In this document: positions 6,971 through 14,487 of the stretch, in pieces
Layout of the letters: every line of letters begins with the position of its first letter
How positions within the stretch are numbered: position 1 is the stretch's first letter
Assembly (NCBI GenBank): GCA_003501565.1
Contig: DNPC01000608.1
Span: 1-14,667 of the forward strand
Direction of reading: 5' to 3'
DNA: 14,667 bases
Origin: Planctomycetaceae bacterium
GTDB lineage: Bacteria > Planctomycetota > Planctomycetia > Pirellulales > Pirellulaceae
Program-made: the position numbers and the translations under genes
The notes under the pieces: model-generated
Told to the model about the DNA's origin: nothing
Database searches by the model: none
The model's input: the letters and a program-made list of their open reading frames with translations, nothing else

Positions 6971-8143
6971 TTAGTCCTGAAACGCTTGAGCCATTTTTTG
7001 AAGGACTCGCTTGTTCGCGGCGGTAATTAGACCGACATGCTCTTGATCTGGATTCTCCATTTCGTCGAGCAGCCCGCGACGCCGAGCCTTGTTGCGTTGA
7101 TAGGCGCCGCACAAGTGAAACCCGATACACCCCGGATTCTCAAACAGCCCAGCAAGTGTATTTGCGTACCAGCCACCATTGTTTGGCTTAAAAAACGCTT
7201 CGCTGCGAAAGTTCACTCCCGCCGCGTCGGCCAGTAATACCGGCTTGTTGGTTTTCTTGTGCCATTCGTCCAGGTGCGCAACTGGATCACGGAAGTCCTG
7301 GAACGAAATCACGTCGACAAATGGTTTGGCCGCGTTGACCACTTCCATCGCGATCGGCGCGTTCGCTTCGTAGCGATCGCCAAGCAGTAAGTGGTGCTTG
7401 TCGTGTCGGCGTATGGCGTCGTGTATCGTCTTGTAATAGCTGGTTGCCAGTTCGCGGAGGTCCTCTCGCCCCGCCTGCGTCTTCAAGCGTTCGGGGTCAA
7501 AAATCGGGCCTCGCCATTGGTTATCTGGGCGGTCGTGCGTCCAGGTTGGACAGTCGCTGTAGAAGTAGCCGATGAGGTTCTTTTCGTTGGCCAGCTCTGC
7601 ACAGTGCGAACGCGCAACGTAGTCAACCCACTCCTTCCAATCATCGCTGCGGAAATCGTAATGGACCGTGTGCTTCTCCCACTGATGCGATTGCGTGAAT
7701 GGAAGGAGGTGGCAATACGGCATGTCCAGCGCACGGTATTCGTCGATCGTAAAGGCTCGCGAGTGCTGCCATTTCTTGACCGTGACTTCTTGTACCCAGC
7801 CAACGGTATTGAATCCCCATGCCTTCAGGTTCGGCGCGACGGACTCCTTAATCCAACGCAGCGTGCTGCCACCATACTTCTTACGCCAGAGATCGATGTT
7901 CTCCGGATACCGCAGACTTGCCGGATCGATGTGATTGAGTCCAATCGTAAAGAAGGGTTCTCCTTGAGGCGAAATCAACCACCAGCGCTTGTTTCGCTTG
8001 CCAAGCGTAAAAAAGCCCTTCGGCGAAACCTGAGTCGTGGGCACTTTGGACGCGCTAGCAAGAGCGGGCAAGGGCAGGGGAGTCAAAGCACAACCAAACA
8101 CCAGGCTGCTGCGCAGGAAGCCCCTGCGGGAAGATTCATTCAT
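6971..8143 (-). CDS. Tat-exported agarase-like TIM-barrel protein (putative glycoside hydrolase)
   Basis: This is a 390-residue protein with a twin-arginine signal (SRRGFLRSS, Arg6-Arg7, then a hydrophobic stretch ending ALASA), so it is exported folded. The mature part reads like the TIM-barrel of agarase-type glycoside hydrolases: RWWLISPQGEPFFTIGLNHI (54-73), LKAWGFNTVGW (106-116), LIGYFYSDCPTW (190-201), KPVLLADAAG (300-309) and GWYANTLAGLFENPGCIGFHLCG (324-346). In relatives I know, the acid/base Glu follows GYFxDN and the nucleophile Glu sits in a GEF-type strand; here these become YSDC and LAD, so Asp197 and Asp306 are the only obvious substitutes. The ATG at 8143 is chosen over a GTG at 8185 because AAGGA lies 6 nt before it and the Tat signal follows directly. 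Fold likely; activity uncertain. Confidence 0.82.
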   Translation of the reverse strand: MNESSRRGFLRSSLVFGCALTPLPLPALASASKVPTTQVSPKGFFTLGKRNKRWWLISPQGEPFFTIGLNHIDPASLRYPENIDLWRKKYGGSTLRWIKESVAPNLKAWGFNTVGWVQEVTVKKWQHSRAFTIDEYRALDMPYCHLLPFTQSHQWEKHTVHYDFRSDDWKEWVDYVARSHCAELANEKNLIGYFYSDCPTWTHDRPDNQWRGPIFDPERLKTQAGREDLRELATSYYKTIHDAIRRHDKHHLLLGDRYEANAPIAMEVVNAAKPFVDVISFQDFRDPVAHLDEWHKKTNKPVLLADAAGVNFRSEAFFKPNNGGWYANTLAGLFENPGCIGFHLCGAYQRNKARRRGLLDEMENPDQEHVGLITAANKRVLQKMAQAFQD

Positions 8144-8149
8144 GGTCAG

Positions 8150-8154
8150 TCCTT
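8150..8154 (-). promoter_or_regulatory. Ribosome binding site setting the agarase-like gene start
   Basis: AAGGA on the minus strand, 6 nt before the ATG at 8143. It supports this start over an in-frame GTG at 8185 with no such site. The 8144-8272 gap otherwise holds only a weak partly palindromic GC-rich stretch at 8241-8272. Confidence 0.6.
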
Positions 8155-8272
8155 GCTCGCCACGAGTTTCTCGATTGGTTTTCACCAGTTCCGCCGTACA
8201 ACGTCGGTTCGTTCTTCGCTAGTGAACTCTCATGCATCTTGCTACGCCGGACGAGCTTATCCGCCCGAGGCT

Positions 8273-8920
8273 TCAGGCTTTCTCATCTGCATCATCCAAG
8301 AGGTCGCTTGCGCTGGCGGACGCCGCAGGAACTTCAACCCAAAACCACCCCCGCAGGTTTCCTTCGGTGTATCCCGTGGCTTCGTCATCCGGATAGAGCT
8401 TGGCAAGCTGCTCCGGCACGCCCGGAACGAGAGTCTCTTTTGTACCGTGGCACATCAGGCACTTGGCCTGCAGCTTGATTGGCAACAGTGCCCCAACCGT
8501 GTCATCATCCAGTCGAGCAAACTGAGGGTCGTGTGGCTTGTTGCGGAAGAGCTTCTCAGCCCATTCGGGCGGCTGGTTCTTTGGGTTGCGAAGTTGCAAG
8601 GATGTGCGGCCGATCCTGACGCCTTGCTCCTGGCTAACAACTTTAGCAATTTCATTCGCCTCCTTACTGCAGACTTCGATGGCTTTCACAGGTCCATCCG
8701 CTTGCATAACTTCCATCAAGCGACCTGAAAGCTTCGAAAACAAGGCGTCCTTTGCGGCAATGGCGCGTGCCTTGGCATCCTCCGACACAACGCCTGGGAA
8801 CGGATCATCGGCACCCGACTGAGATGCCTGTGGAGTTGATTTTGTATTGCAGCCGACGAAGACTAGTGTGCTACATGTCAGCATACATGCCAGCAAAACG
8901 CCTCTGGATTGTCGCATCAT
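8273..8920 (-). CDS. Tll0287-like (DUF3365) haem-c lipoprotein
   Basis: The protein has 215 residues. A lipobox FVGC (Cys24) after a hydrophobic segment predicts a lipid anchor. The domain that follows (about 45-200) matches the Tll0287-like/DUF3365 family of single-haem c-type proteins: AIEVCSKEA (80-88), RTSLQLRNPKNQPPEW (105-120), then the haem-binding C-x-x-C-H at Cys154, Cys157 and His158, and a GxxxGxxxVEVP-type ending. In the characterised cyanobacterial member, as I recall it, a Cys near the N-terminal part and the CxxCH His are axial ligands; Cys84 is the candidate here. The role is a redox or small-ligand sensor or electron carrier at the membrane. The start has AAGGAG 7 nt upstream, embedded in the end of the methyltransferase gene, and only one base separates the two genes, implying translational coupling. 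A second ATG follows immediately. Confidence 0.93.
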   Translation of the reverse strand: MMRQSRGVLLACMLTCSTLVFVGCNTKSTPQASQSGADDPFPGVVSEDAKARAIAAKDALFSKLSGRLMEVMQADGPVKAIEVCSKEANEIAKVVSQEQGVRIGRTSLQLRNPKNQPPEWAEKLFRNKPHDPQFARLDDDTVGALLPIKLQAKCLMCHGTKETLVPGVPEQLAKLYPDDEATGYTEGNLRGWFWVEVPAASASASDLLDDADEKA

Positions 8921-8921
8921 T

Positions 8922-9530
8922 TCAGGACTCCTTTTTCGTAAGCACGACAGCGATCTCTTTCATGCCGGAGGGGTGATCAACCGTGAATCGTCCATCTGAC
9001 CATCGCCAACGACAGTCATGGAACAGTTCCTGCATTGCATCCAGATCGCAATGGAATGGAGGACCGATTGGAGAGTCTGTTTGCATGAACAAAGCGAAGA
9101 GCTTTCCACCGATTCTTAGACTGGCATGCAACCTTTGCTCGTAATTGGTCCATTGCTTGGGATCAATTGCGCATAGACAAGTTTGCTCGTAGACCGCATC
9201 GAACGCTGCCGCATCTCTATAGTGCAAGACGCTCTCGCGCAGCACTTCTGCGACAAGCCCTTGGTTGAGCAGTCGCTGCTTAAGCGATTGCGTAGCACTC
9301 TGAGTGAAATCAACCGCAGTCACTTCAAAACCACGTTTGGCAAGCTCCACGACTTCGTGCCCAAGTCCACAGCCGGGCACGTAAACACTCCCCGCTTTCA
9401 ACGCGCCCAACTTGAGCCACTGCAACAACGCTGGATTTGGTTCCCCGCGATCCCAGCCAGTCTGGTTGGCGTCGTAGCGCTTCTGCCAACCTGCTGCAGA
9501 AAGATCTGGATCGCCTGGCGTCTGACTCAC
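8922..9530 (-). CDS. TPMT-family (thiopurine/halide/thiol) S-adenosylmethionine methyltransferase
   Basis: This is a 202-residue cytoplasmic enzyme of the thiopurine S-methyltransferase family, which transfers methyl from SAM to thiols, halides, thiocyanate or metalloid compounds. Family marks are GWDRGEPNPAL (25-35), the SAM loop VPGCGLGHEVVELAKRGFEV (51-70), AVDF (72-75), YEQTCLCAIDPKQW (114-127) and GGKLFALF (141-148). The start is a GTG that overlaps the stop of the DUF1501 gene (GTGA, 9530-9527), with AAGGAG 8 nt upstream. It is followed one base later by the Tll0287-like gene. A soluble small-molecule methyltransferase between two envelope protein genes is unusual; it may detoxify a thiol, halide or chalcogen compound released by the pathway, but this is speculation. 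Confidence 0.93.
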   Translation of the reverse strand: MSQTPGDPDLSAAGWQKRYDANQTGWDRGEPNPALLQWLKLGALKAGSVYVPGCGLGHEVVELAKRGFEVTAVDFTQSATQSLKQRLLNQGLVAEVLRESVLHYRDAAAFDAVYEQTCLCAIDPKQWTNYEQRLHASLRIGGKLFALFMQTDSPIGPPFHCDLDAMQELFHDCRWRWSDGRFTVDHPSGMKEIAVVLTKKES

Positions 9531-10918
9531 GCAATAATCTCCTTGGCAACTCGGCCAAACACGTCAGTCAATCGGAAATCACGGCCACTGTATCGATACG
9601 TCAGCCGTTCGTGATCGATTCCCATCAGATGCAAAATCGTGGCGTGCAGATCATGGACATGCATCCTGTCCTCAATCGCATGCATACCAAATTCGTCGGT
9701 GGCCCCGTGCATCAATCCCCCACGTACTCCACCACCGGCAAGAAACATCGAAAATCCAGTTGCGTGGTGATCGCGACCAGGCTTTGAGTTTCCCTTCTTG
9801 GCGTTTTCTGAATACGGCGTTCGTCCGAACTCACCGCCCCAGATAACCAGCGTATCCTCTAACATCCCACGTTCTTTTAAATCGCTAATTAATGCTGCCG
9901 ACGCGCGATCACTATCAGCGCAGAGTCTCCGATGTCCGCCATCGTTGTCTTTGTGCGTATCCCAGGGTTGCTTCCCCTTATTGACGTAGTAGACCTGCAC
10001 AAAACGCACCCCGCGTTCAAGTAGCCGACGCGCGAGCAGGCAGCCGTTGGCGTAAGGTGTGTCGCCATAGCGTTCAACGACATGCTTTGGCTCGCGTGAA
10101 ACATCGAATGCCTCCGTGGCTTCAGCTTGCATTTTGAAAGCCAACTCCATCGATTGAATATGGGCCTCCAAGTCTGGATCCGCCTGCCTCTGAGCCGCAT
10201 GCATGCGGTTAAGCTGCTGCACGAAATCGAGCTGCGTGCGTTGGTCAGCCCGCCCCAGACTCGGGTGCCGTAAATGCGCAACTAGTGACTCCAATTGCAT
10301 TTCTTTGGTGTTCACCGCGAGAGCCTGATGATTGGCGGGCAAAAAGGCTGAAGACCAGAGTTGCGGGCCAACCACGGGCATACCCGGCGCGATCGATACG
10401 AATGCTGGCAGGTTTTCATTCTCTGTCCCCAAGCCATACGATGCCCATGAGCCAAGGCATGGGCGAGTCGGCTGCTGATTGCCGCTGTGCATCATCAACA
10501 ACCCAGGTTCATGATTGGCCGTATCGGTATGCATTGAACGCAACACGCACAAATCGTCTGCGTGTTTGGCCAGGTTTGGCAGCAGCTCACTCATGACCAC
10601 GCCGCTTTGACCATGTTGCTGGAAGCGAAACGGGGATGGCATAAAACCACTCGTTTTGGTGACCCGCTCTTCGGGTTGTTCCCCCGGCTCCTGCCCCTCA
10701 TACTTCGACAACGCAGGCTTGGGATCAAATGTATCTACGTGAGAGGGACCACCATTCATAAACAAAAAAATGCATCGTTTAGCCCGAGCGGGAAAATGCA
10801 GCCCCGAGGAACGTGTCTCAGACGCCACGGCATCCTTGGCCAAGAGACCGGCCAAAGAAAGCATCCCAAACCCCGCACCAGCTCGTGTCAGCATTTCACG
10901 TCGATTGGTAAAACTCAT
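9527..10918 (-). CDS. Tat-exported DUF1501 protein
   Basis: The protein has 463 residues. The N-terminus carries a twin-arginine signal (TNRREMLTRAGAGFG, Arg6-Arg7) with a hydrophobic region ending near residue 33. The DUF1501 domain shows its usual marks: FLFMNGGPSHVDTFDPKP (51-68), GGEFGRTP (361-368), GRDHH (381-385) and the closing HDLHATILHLMG...YRYSGRDFRLTDV (422-452). The fold is related to alkaline phosphatase/sulfatase enzymes, although it lacks the CxPxR motif, and no activity is established. DUF1501 genes in planctomycetes typically sit directly after PSD1-DUF1549-DUF1553 genes, as here with a 5-nt gap, so the two products are assumed to work together in the periplasm. The ribosome site before the ATG is weak (AAGAA), compatible with coupled translation. 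Confidence 0.96.
   Translation of the reverse strand: MSFTNRREMLTRAGAGFGMLSLAGLLAKDAVASETRSSGLHFPARAKRCIFLFMNGGPSHVDTFDPKPALSKYEGQEPGEQPEERVTKTSGFMPSPFRFQQHGQSGVVMSELLPNLAKHADDLCVLRSMHTDTANHEPGLLMMHSGNQQPTRPCLGSWASYGLGTENENLPAFVSIAPGMPVVGPQLWSSAFLPANHQALAVNTKEMQLESLVAHLRHPSLGRADQRTQLDFVQQLNRMHAAQRQADPDLEAHIQSMELAFKMQAEATEAFDVSREPKHVVERYGDTPYANGCLLARRLLERGVRFVQVYYVNKGKQPWDTHKDNDGGHRRLCADSDRASAALISDLKERGMLEDTLVIWGGEFGRTPYSENAKKGNSKPGRDHHATGFSMFLAGGGVRGGLMHGATDEFGMHAIEDRMHVHDLHATILHLMGIDHERLTYRYSGRDFRLTDVFGRVAKEIIA
9539..9544 (-). promoter_or_regulatory. Ribosome binding site for the GTG start of the TPMT-type gene
   Basis: AAGGAG on the minus strand, 8 nt before the GTG at 9530 and inside the last codons of the DUF1501 gene. 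It fixes the overlapping GTG as the start. Confidence 0.7.
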
Positions 10919-10923
10919 GATTC

Positions 10924-13128
10924 TTAATCCAAGATATAGGTCTCATTGGACATCAGCAGCCCATGCACAAACTGCTGTAAACCCGCCTCAGACACGTACG
11001 CGGTAGCCAACTCCCGCTCTGCTTCGGAGGGTTGCCTTGCAAACAGCAATTCATAGGCGATCGTCACCGACGCACCGCTTTGTTTAGTCTCCCCAACCAT
11101 TAGCTCCACTTGCTCACTGATCTTCTTTGCAACGTTGACCATGAATGGGCTATTCATCAGGAAGAGCTTTTGCGAAGGCGTAATCGTCTCCGCCCGCCCA
11201 CCACTGTGTACGTTAGGATCTGGAAAATCGAAGAGAGCGAGCATCGGGTTCAAATCTAGGCGACTCACATCGCAGTAGACTGTCCTACGAACTGCCTCGA
11301 GACTCCCAGCATCCAGGTGTTCGATGCGTGATTGCGGGTCAATTAAACGCGAGTGAACTAGCAAGGCATCTCGCCATTGCTCCACGCTCAATCGCTTGCG
11401 ATTCATCCGCGAAAGCCACCGATTCTCCGGATCGATCGATTCACTCGATTGCTCTTGAGCACCGCTCCGTTGCACACGTTGCGGGGCGTTGCCGAGACTG
11501 GTCTGTTGATAAGTCGCACTCATTACAATCTCGCGGCACAACCACTTGAGCGACCATCCACTCTCGATGAAACGTGCTGAAAGATCGTCAAGCAGTTTGG
11601 GGTGGGATGACGCTTGGCCAAGTGAACCAAAATTGCTAGGCGTCCCAACCAGTGGCTTACCAATTAGCTGTCCCCAAACCCGATTCACAAAAACCCGAGC
11701 AACCAACGGGTTCTGCGGCCTGACCAACTGCTCGGCGAGCTCTAAGCGGCCGCTGCCTTGGGTGAACTGCACTCGCTGTATTTTGCCTGACTGCGGATTC
11801 GCATTGCCTAGTACCGTTAGAAAGCCTCGCGGAATTACTTCGCCACGCCGCTTCACATCACCGCGAATCATGATTGCCAGATCCGTGGGAGATTTATCTC
11901 GAACAATGTGCAATGCATCTTGCGGCTTTTTCGCATGGCCCTTGCCGTCCTTCTCAGACTCATCATTCAAAGGACGGTTGTACATTTCGATGCTGGCAAA
12001 CACGCCCGCTAGTGCATAGTAGTCTGCCGTTCCGATGGGGTCATATTTGTGATCATGGCATCGAGCACAGGCTACGGTTAGCCCCAATAGTCCACGCGAG
12101 AGCACATCGACACGATCCTCCCATTCATCTGCCTGCACCTCCGGTGAATTACGACGATAATATTTTGGGCCAAGCCCAATGAAACCGAGTGCCACATCAT
12201 CGGTCGAGTCGTCCGGGGTAACCAAGTCGGCCGCTAACTGCAATTGAATAAATCGATCGTAGGGCAGATCGTCGTTCAGCGAATCGATCACCCAATCGCG
12301 ATAGCGAAACGCATTTGGAAAAAAAAGGTTGCTGTTGTTGCCAACGATATGGGCTTGATCATCTGCGAAACGCATCAAGTCTAACCACATCCTTGCCCAG
12401 TGCTCACCAAAGGCATCGGATGCCAATAGGTAGTCAACAACCTGACCAACTATATCTTCCGTGCCTGTTGAAGCCAGCCGATCGATGACTTCTTGATCCG
12501 GTGGCAAACCGGTCAAATCAAAACTCAGTCGACGTAGCAAACGGTTCGGTTTGGCTGGTTGGCTTGGCACAAGGCCCGCTTGCTCGATTTTCGCCGCTAC
12601 AAAGTCATCAATGCGGCCCCGACTCCACGTTTTAAAACCGTGCTTTGGCAATGCGTGGATCTGAATCGGTTGGAAACTCCAGAACTCTTTGCCAGCCCGG
12701 TAGTCAATTCCACTCTCACTTGCCTGGGTGGAAGGATCAGCAGCAACGCTTGTGGGTTCCCGTGGATCAAAAGCTCCATCAGCAATCCAGTGTTCGAAAT
12801 CGCGTATGACTTGGTCTGGGAGCTTTTGATCAGGCGGCATAGCAAAGTCCTCGTACTTGATGGCCGAAAGCAACAAGCTCTGCTTCAGCCTCTTTGGTAC
12901 TACCGCCGGACCACTATCACCGCCGCGGAGCAAGCCATTGCGATCATCGACACGCAAGCCCGCTTCGATTTCACTTCCACTGGACGAATGACATTCGTAG
13001 CAGTGTTCCACCAGTACTGGACGGATCTTCCTCTCAAAGAAGTCACTTCTTTCGTCTGCCCGAATCGCAGATGAGAAAAACAACAAAAACAAGCAGAGTG
13101 CAACGAGCTTGCAATCGAAGAATGGCAT
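10924..13128 (-). CDS. PSD1-DUF1549-DUF1553 planctomycete cytochrome-c protein
   Basis: The protein has 734 residues from the ATG at 13128, beginning with a signal peptide (MPFFDCKLVALCLFLLFFSS, cleavage near AIRA). The planctomycete-type cytochrome c domain (PSD1, about 30-115) has C-x-x-C-H at Cys43, Cys46, His47 and the later MPP (97-99), a likely haem-ligand Met. DUF1549 covers about 165-375 with FDLTGLPP (203-210), WARMWLDLMRFAD (244-256) and a second CARCH (354-358) followed by DHKYDPI. DUF1553 covers about 465-710 with NPLVARVFVNRVWGQL (473-488) and FDFPDPN (647-653). It is a short form with no insert domain between PSD1 and DUF1549. A TTG at 13194 would extend the frame by 22 residues ahead of the signal peptide, and would lie only 12 bp from the TAGAAT element, so 13128 is preferred. 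It heads the operon. Confidence 0.95.
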   Translation of the reverse strand: MPFFDCKLVALCLFLLFFSSAIRADERSDFFERKIRPVLVEHCYECHSSSGSEIEAGLRVDDRNGLLRGGDSGPAVVPKRLKQSLLLSAIKYEDFAMPPDQKLPDQVIRDFEHWIADGAFDPREPTSVAADPSTQASESGIDYRAGKEFWSFQPIQIHALPKHGFKTWSRGRIDDFVAAKIEQAGLVPSQPAKPNRLLRRLSFDLTGLPPDQEVIDRLASTGTEDIVGQVVDYLLASDAFGEHWARMWLDLMRFADDQAHIVGNNSNLFFPNAFRYRDWVIDSLNDDLPYDRFIQLQLAADLVTPDDSTDDVALGFIGLGPKYYRRNSPEVQADEWEDRVDVLSRGLLGLTVACARCHDHKYDPIGTADYYALAGVFASIEMYNRPLNDESEKDGKGHAKKPQDALHIVRDKSPTDLAIMIRGDVKRRGEVIPRGFLTVLGNANPQSGKIQRVQFTQGSGRLELAEQLVRPQNPLVARVFVNRVWGQLIGKPLVGTPSNFGSLGQASSHPKLLDDLSARFIESGWSLKWLCREIVMSATYQQTSLGNAPQRVQRSGAQEQSSESIDPENRWLSRMNRKRLSVEQWRDALLVHSRLIDPQSRIEHLDAGSLEAVRRTVYCDVSRLDLNPMLALFDFPDPNVHSGGRAETITPSQKLFLMNSPFMVNVAKKISEQVELMVGETKQSGASVTIAYELLFARQPSEAERELATAYVSEAGLQQFVHGLLMSNETYILD

Positions 13129-13205
13129 CGCTGGATTTTCGGCTGAAGGTGAGAGCGCGAGGCGGGAACTTCGGCTGGTAACCGGATGAGTCAAAGCGCT
13201 CCCCT

Positions 13206-13211
13206 ATTCTA
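13206..13211 (-). promoter_or_regulatory. Putative -10 element (TAGAAT) for the PSD1 operon
   Basis: Read leftward, GCTAGAATA occupies 13213-13205. Transcription starting about 7 bp downstream would give a leader of roughly 70 nt to the ATG at 13128. It is the fourth correctly oriented copy of G[C/T]TAGAAT in the window. No clear -35 element is visible. Confidence 0.38.
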
Positions 13212-13341
13212 GCCTAGAAATACAGCCTCCGTTCACATGCCCCAAGGGCTAGCTGATCTTCCCCCAAAAAAGCATGGCGTTTCCCAATTTTGCAAGGCTT
13301 CTTATCACCATCAGCGATGAAGTTTGAAGGAGTGAGAATCG

Positions 13342-13428
13342 ATGCCGAAACGTTGTGTTTTGGTTGATGCGCACAAGCCGCATCGCAAAATTATTCGTCG
13401 GACGGCAGACGTACCGCTGACGAAATGA
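13342..13428 (+). CDS. Possible 28-residue small ORF or leader peptide
   Basis: ATG at 13342 is preceded by AAGGAG (13327-13332) at 9-nt spacing, one of the better ribosome sites in the window. The predicted peptide starts MPKRCVLVDAHK, is basic (Lys/Arg-rich in the middle) and ends PLTK. Its TGA overlaps a second ATG (ATGA) opening a 14-codon frame. I recognise no family. It could be a leader peptide for the downstream hydrolase gene, the remnant of a lost gene, or chance. It is listed because the ribosome site is strong. Confidence 0.22.
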   Translation: MPKRCVLVDAHKPHRKIIRRTADVPLTK

Positions 13429-13487
13429 GTACGATGCTGACAGGTTTAATCGAGGTTGGCAGCGATTGAGGGCGTCGGAAGGCGATG

Positions 13488-13516
13488 CACCTAACGCTCA
13501 ATGAGGTACACCTAAC
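13488..13516. repeat. Direct repeat CACCTAAC x2, 21-bp spacing
   Basis: CACCTAAC occurs at 13488-13495 and 13509-13516, a start-to-start distance of 21 bp (two helical turns). The second copy ends 14 bp before the ATG at 13531. The position suits a regulator binding site or a 5'-leader element, but the repeat is short and could be chance. Confidence 0.4.
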
Positions 13517-13530
13517 CCCAGGAAAACATC

Positions 13531-14487
13531 ATGCGCAACTTTCGTGTCATACAGGCTTGCTTTGTTGTGCTCGGCTGTTGCGCGTACTCGACCGCTCTGG
13601 CCACCTCGCCTTTGCCGCAGCCTCCAGACCGCATAAAAGTCGCTGCGGTTCAGATCAGCGGCTATGACAAATGCGATGTGCCTCGCGAGGGCTACGATCC
13701 AGCCGAAACAATCCTCCCTTACATCAAGCGGGCAGGTGAAGACGGCGCACAGCTCGTGGTGTTCCCGGAATATGTCCTCGGTCGAATCCAAGTGCCGGGG
13801 GCGGTTACCAACAAAGTTGCTCAGTCAGCCGCAAAGCAGAAGATTTATGTCATCATCGGTTGCTGGGAAGTCTTTGACGATGGCTCATACGCAAACACGG
13901 CTCTCATCTTTGACCGCGATGGTGGGATCGCTGGAAAATATCACAAGACACATGCCGCTGTCGACAAATTTGAAGGCAATCCACCGTGGTCCAAACCGCC
14001 ACAGGGAAAAGACAAAGCATGGTTTATTCGCAACGATCCGGAATGGGAAATGGAAAAAGGCACGGACCTACCCGTCTTCGAGTTCGACTTCGGCAAAGTC
14101 GGCATTATGACGTGCTACGATGGTTGGTTTCCCGAGCCACCGCGAATCCTGTCGTTAAAGGGTGCGGAATTGATTGTTTGGATCAACGGCCGTGGAGGGA
14201 GCGTTGAGGATTTCATCGTGAAGTCCATCGCGTTTCAAAGTCACGTGGCCATGATCGCTACCAACCAGGCCTATGGCAGCGGGACAATGATCGCCGATGG
14301 ACCGCGCATTGTGCAACGCTGCGCTGACCAAACTGAAGCATACATCTCAGCAACGATCGACTTGGGGAGAATCCGTCAGCGGCGGGCAAGCAGCCGGAAC
14401 TTCCAGCAGCGCCGCCCCGACCTCTACGGCCCACTTGCTCAACCCCAAATCCAAATCCAGCCGGCGAGTCCGGCCGCTCACAAATGA
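13531..14487 (+). CDS. Secreted carbon-nitrogen hydrolase (nitrilase superfamily)
   Basis: This is a 318-residue protein with an N-terminal signal (hydrophobic 6-23; cleavage after ALA24 is likely, while VLGC with Cys16 could alternatively act as a lipobox). The CN-hydrolase domain (about 34-285) has the intact catalytic triad: Glu80 in VVFPEY, Lys139 in YHKTH and Cys195 in MTCYDGWFPEPPR. These enzymes hydrolyse amides, carbamoyl groups or nitriles. Export is uncommon in the superfamily, most of whose members are cytoplasmic, so an extracellular amide substrate is implied; which one is not visible. The C-terminal tail (about 285-318) is rich in Arg, Gln and Pro and is probably flexible. AGGA lies 7 nt before the start. 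The gene is divergent from the PSD1 operon, and a CACCTAAC pair precedes it. Confidence 0.93.
   Translation: MRNFRVIQACFVVLGCCAYSTALATSPLPQPPDRIKVAAVQISGYDKCDVPREGYDPAETILPYIKRAGEDGAQLVVFPEYVLGRIQVPGAVTNKVAQSAAKQKIYVIIGCWEVFDDGSYANTALIFDRDGGIAGKYHKTHAAVDKFEGNPPWSKPPQGKDKAWFIRNDPEWEMEKGTDLPVFEFDFGKVGIMTCYDGWFPEPPRILSLKGAELIVWINGRGGSVEDFIVKSIAFQSHVAMIATNQAYGSGTMIADGPRIVQRCADQTEAYISATIDLGRIRQRRASSRNFQQRRPDLYGPLAQPQIQIQPASPAAHK

Larger units (their letters stand above)
13212..13530. other. Divergent intergenic region between PSD1 operon and nitrilase-like gene
   Basis: About 320 bp separate the two divergent genes. Apart from the putative -10 at its left edge, it contains a 28-codon frame with a strong Shine-Dalgarno site (13342-13428), a 14-codon frame overlapping its stop (ATGA, from 13424), and a pair of CACCTAAC repeats at 21-bp spacing just before the nitrilase-like start. 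No larger gene could be supported. Confidence 0.55.

Noticed and set aside
8241..8272. GC-rich, partly palindromic stretch after the haem protein gene as a terminator or second REP type.
   Set aside because: Only 4-6 bp of continuous pairing, no U-tract, and no second copy in the window.
7391..8728. A long plus-strand open frame (445 codons) running opposite the agarase-like and haem protein genes.
   Set aside because: It is antisense to two well-supported genes, spans their junction, and shows no domain or signal; it is explained by codon bias of the minus-strand genes.
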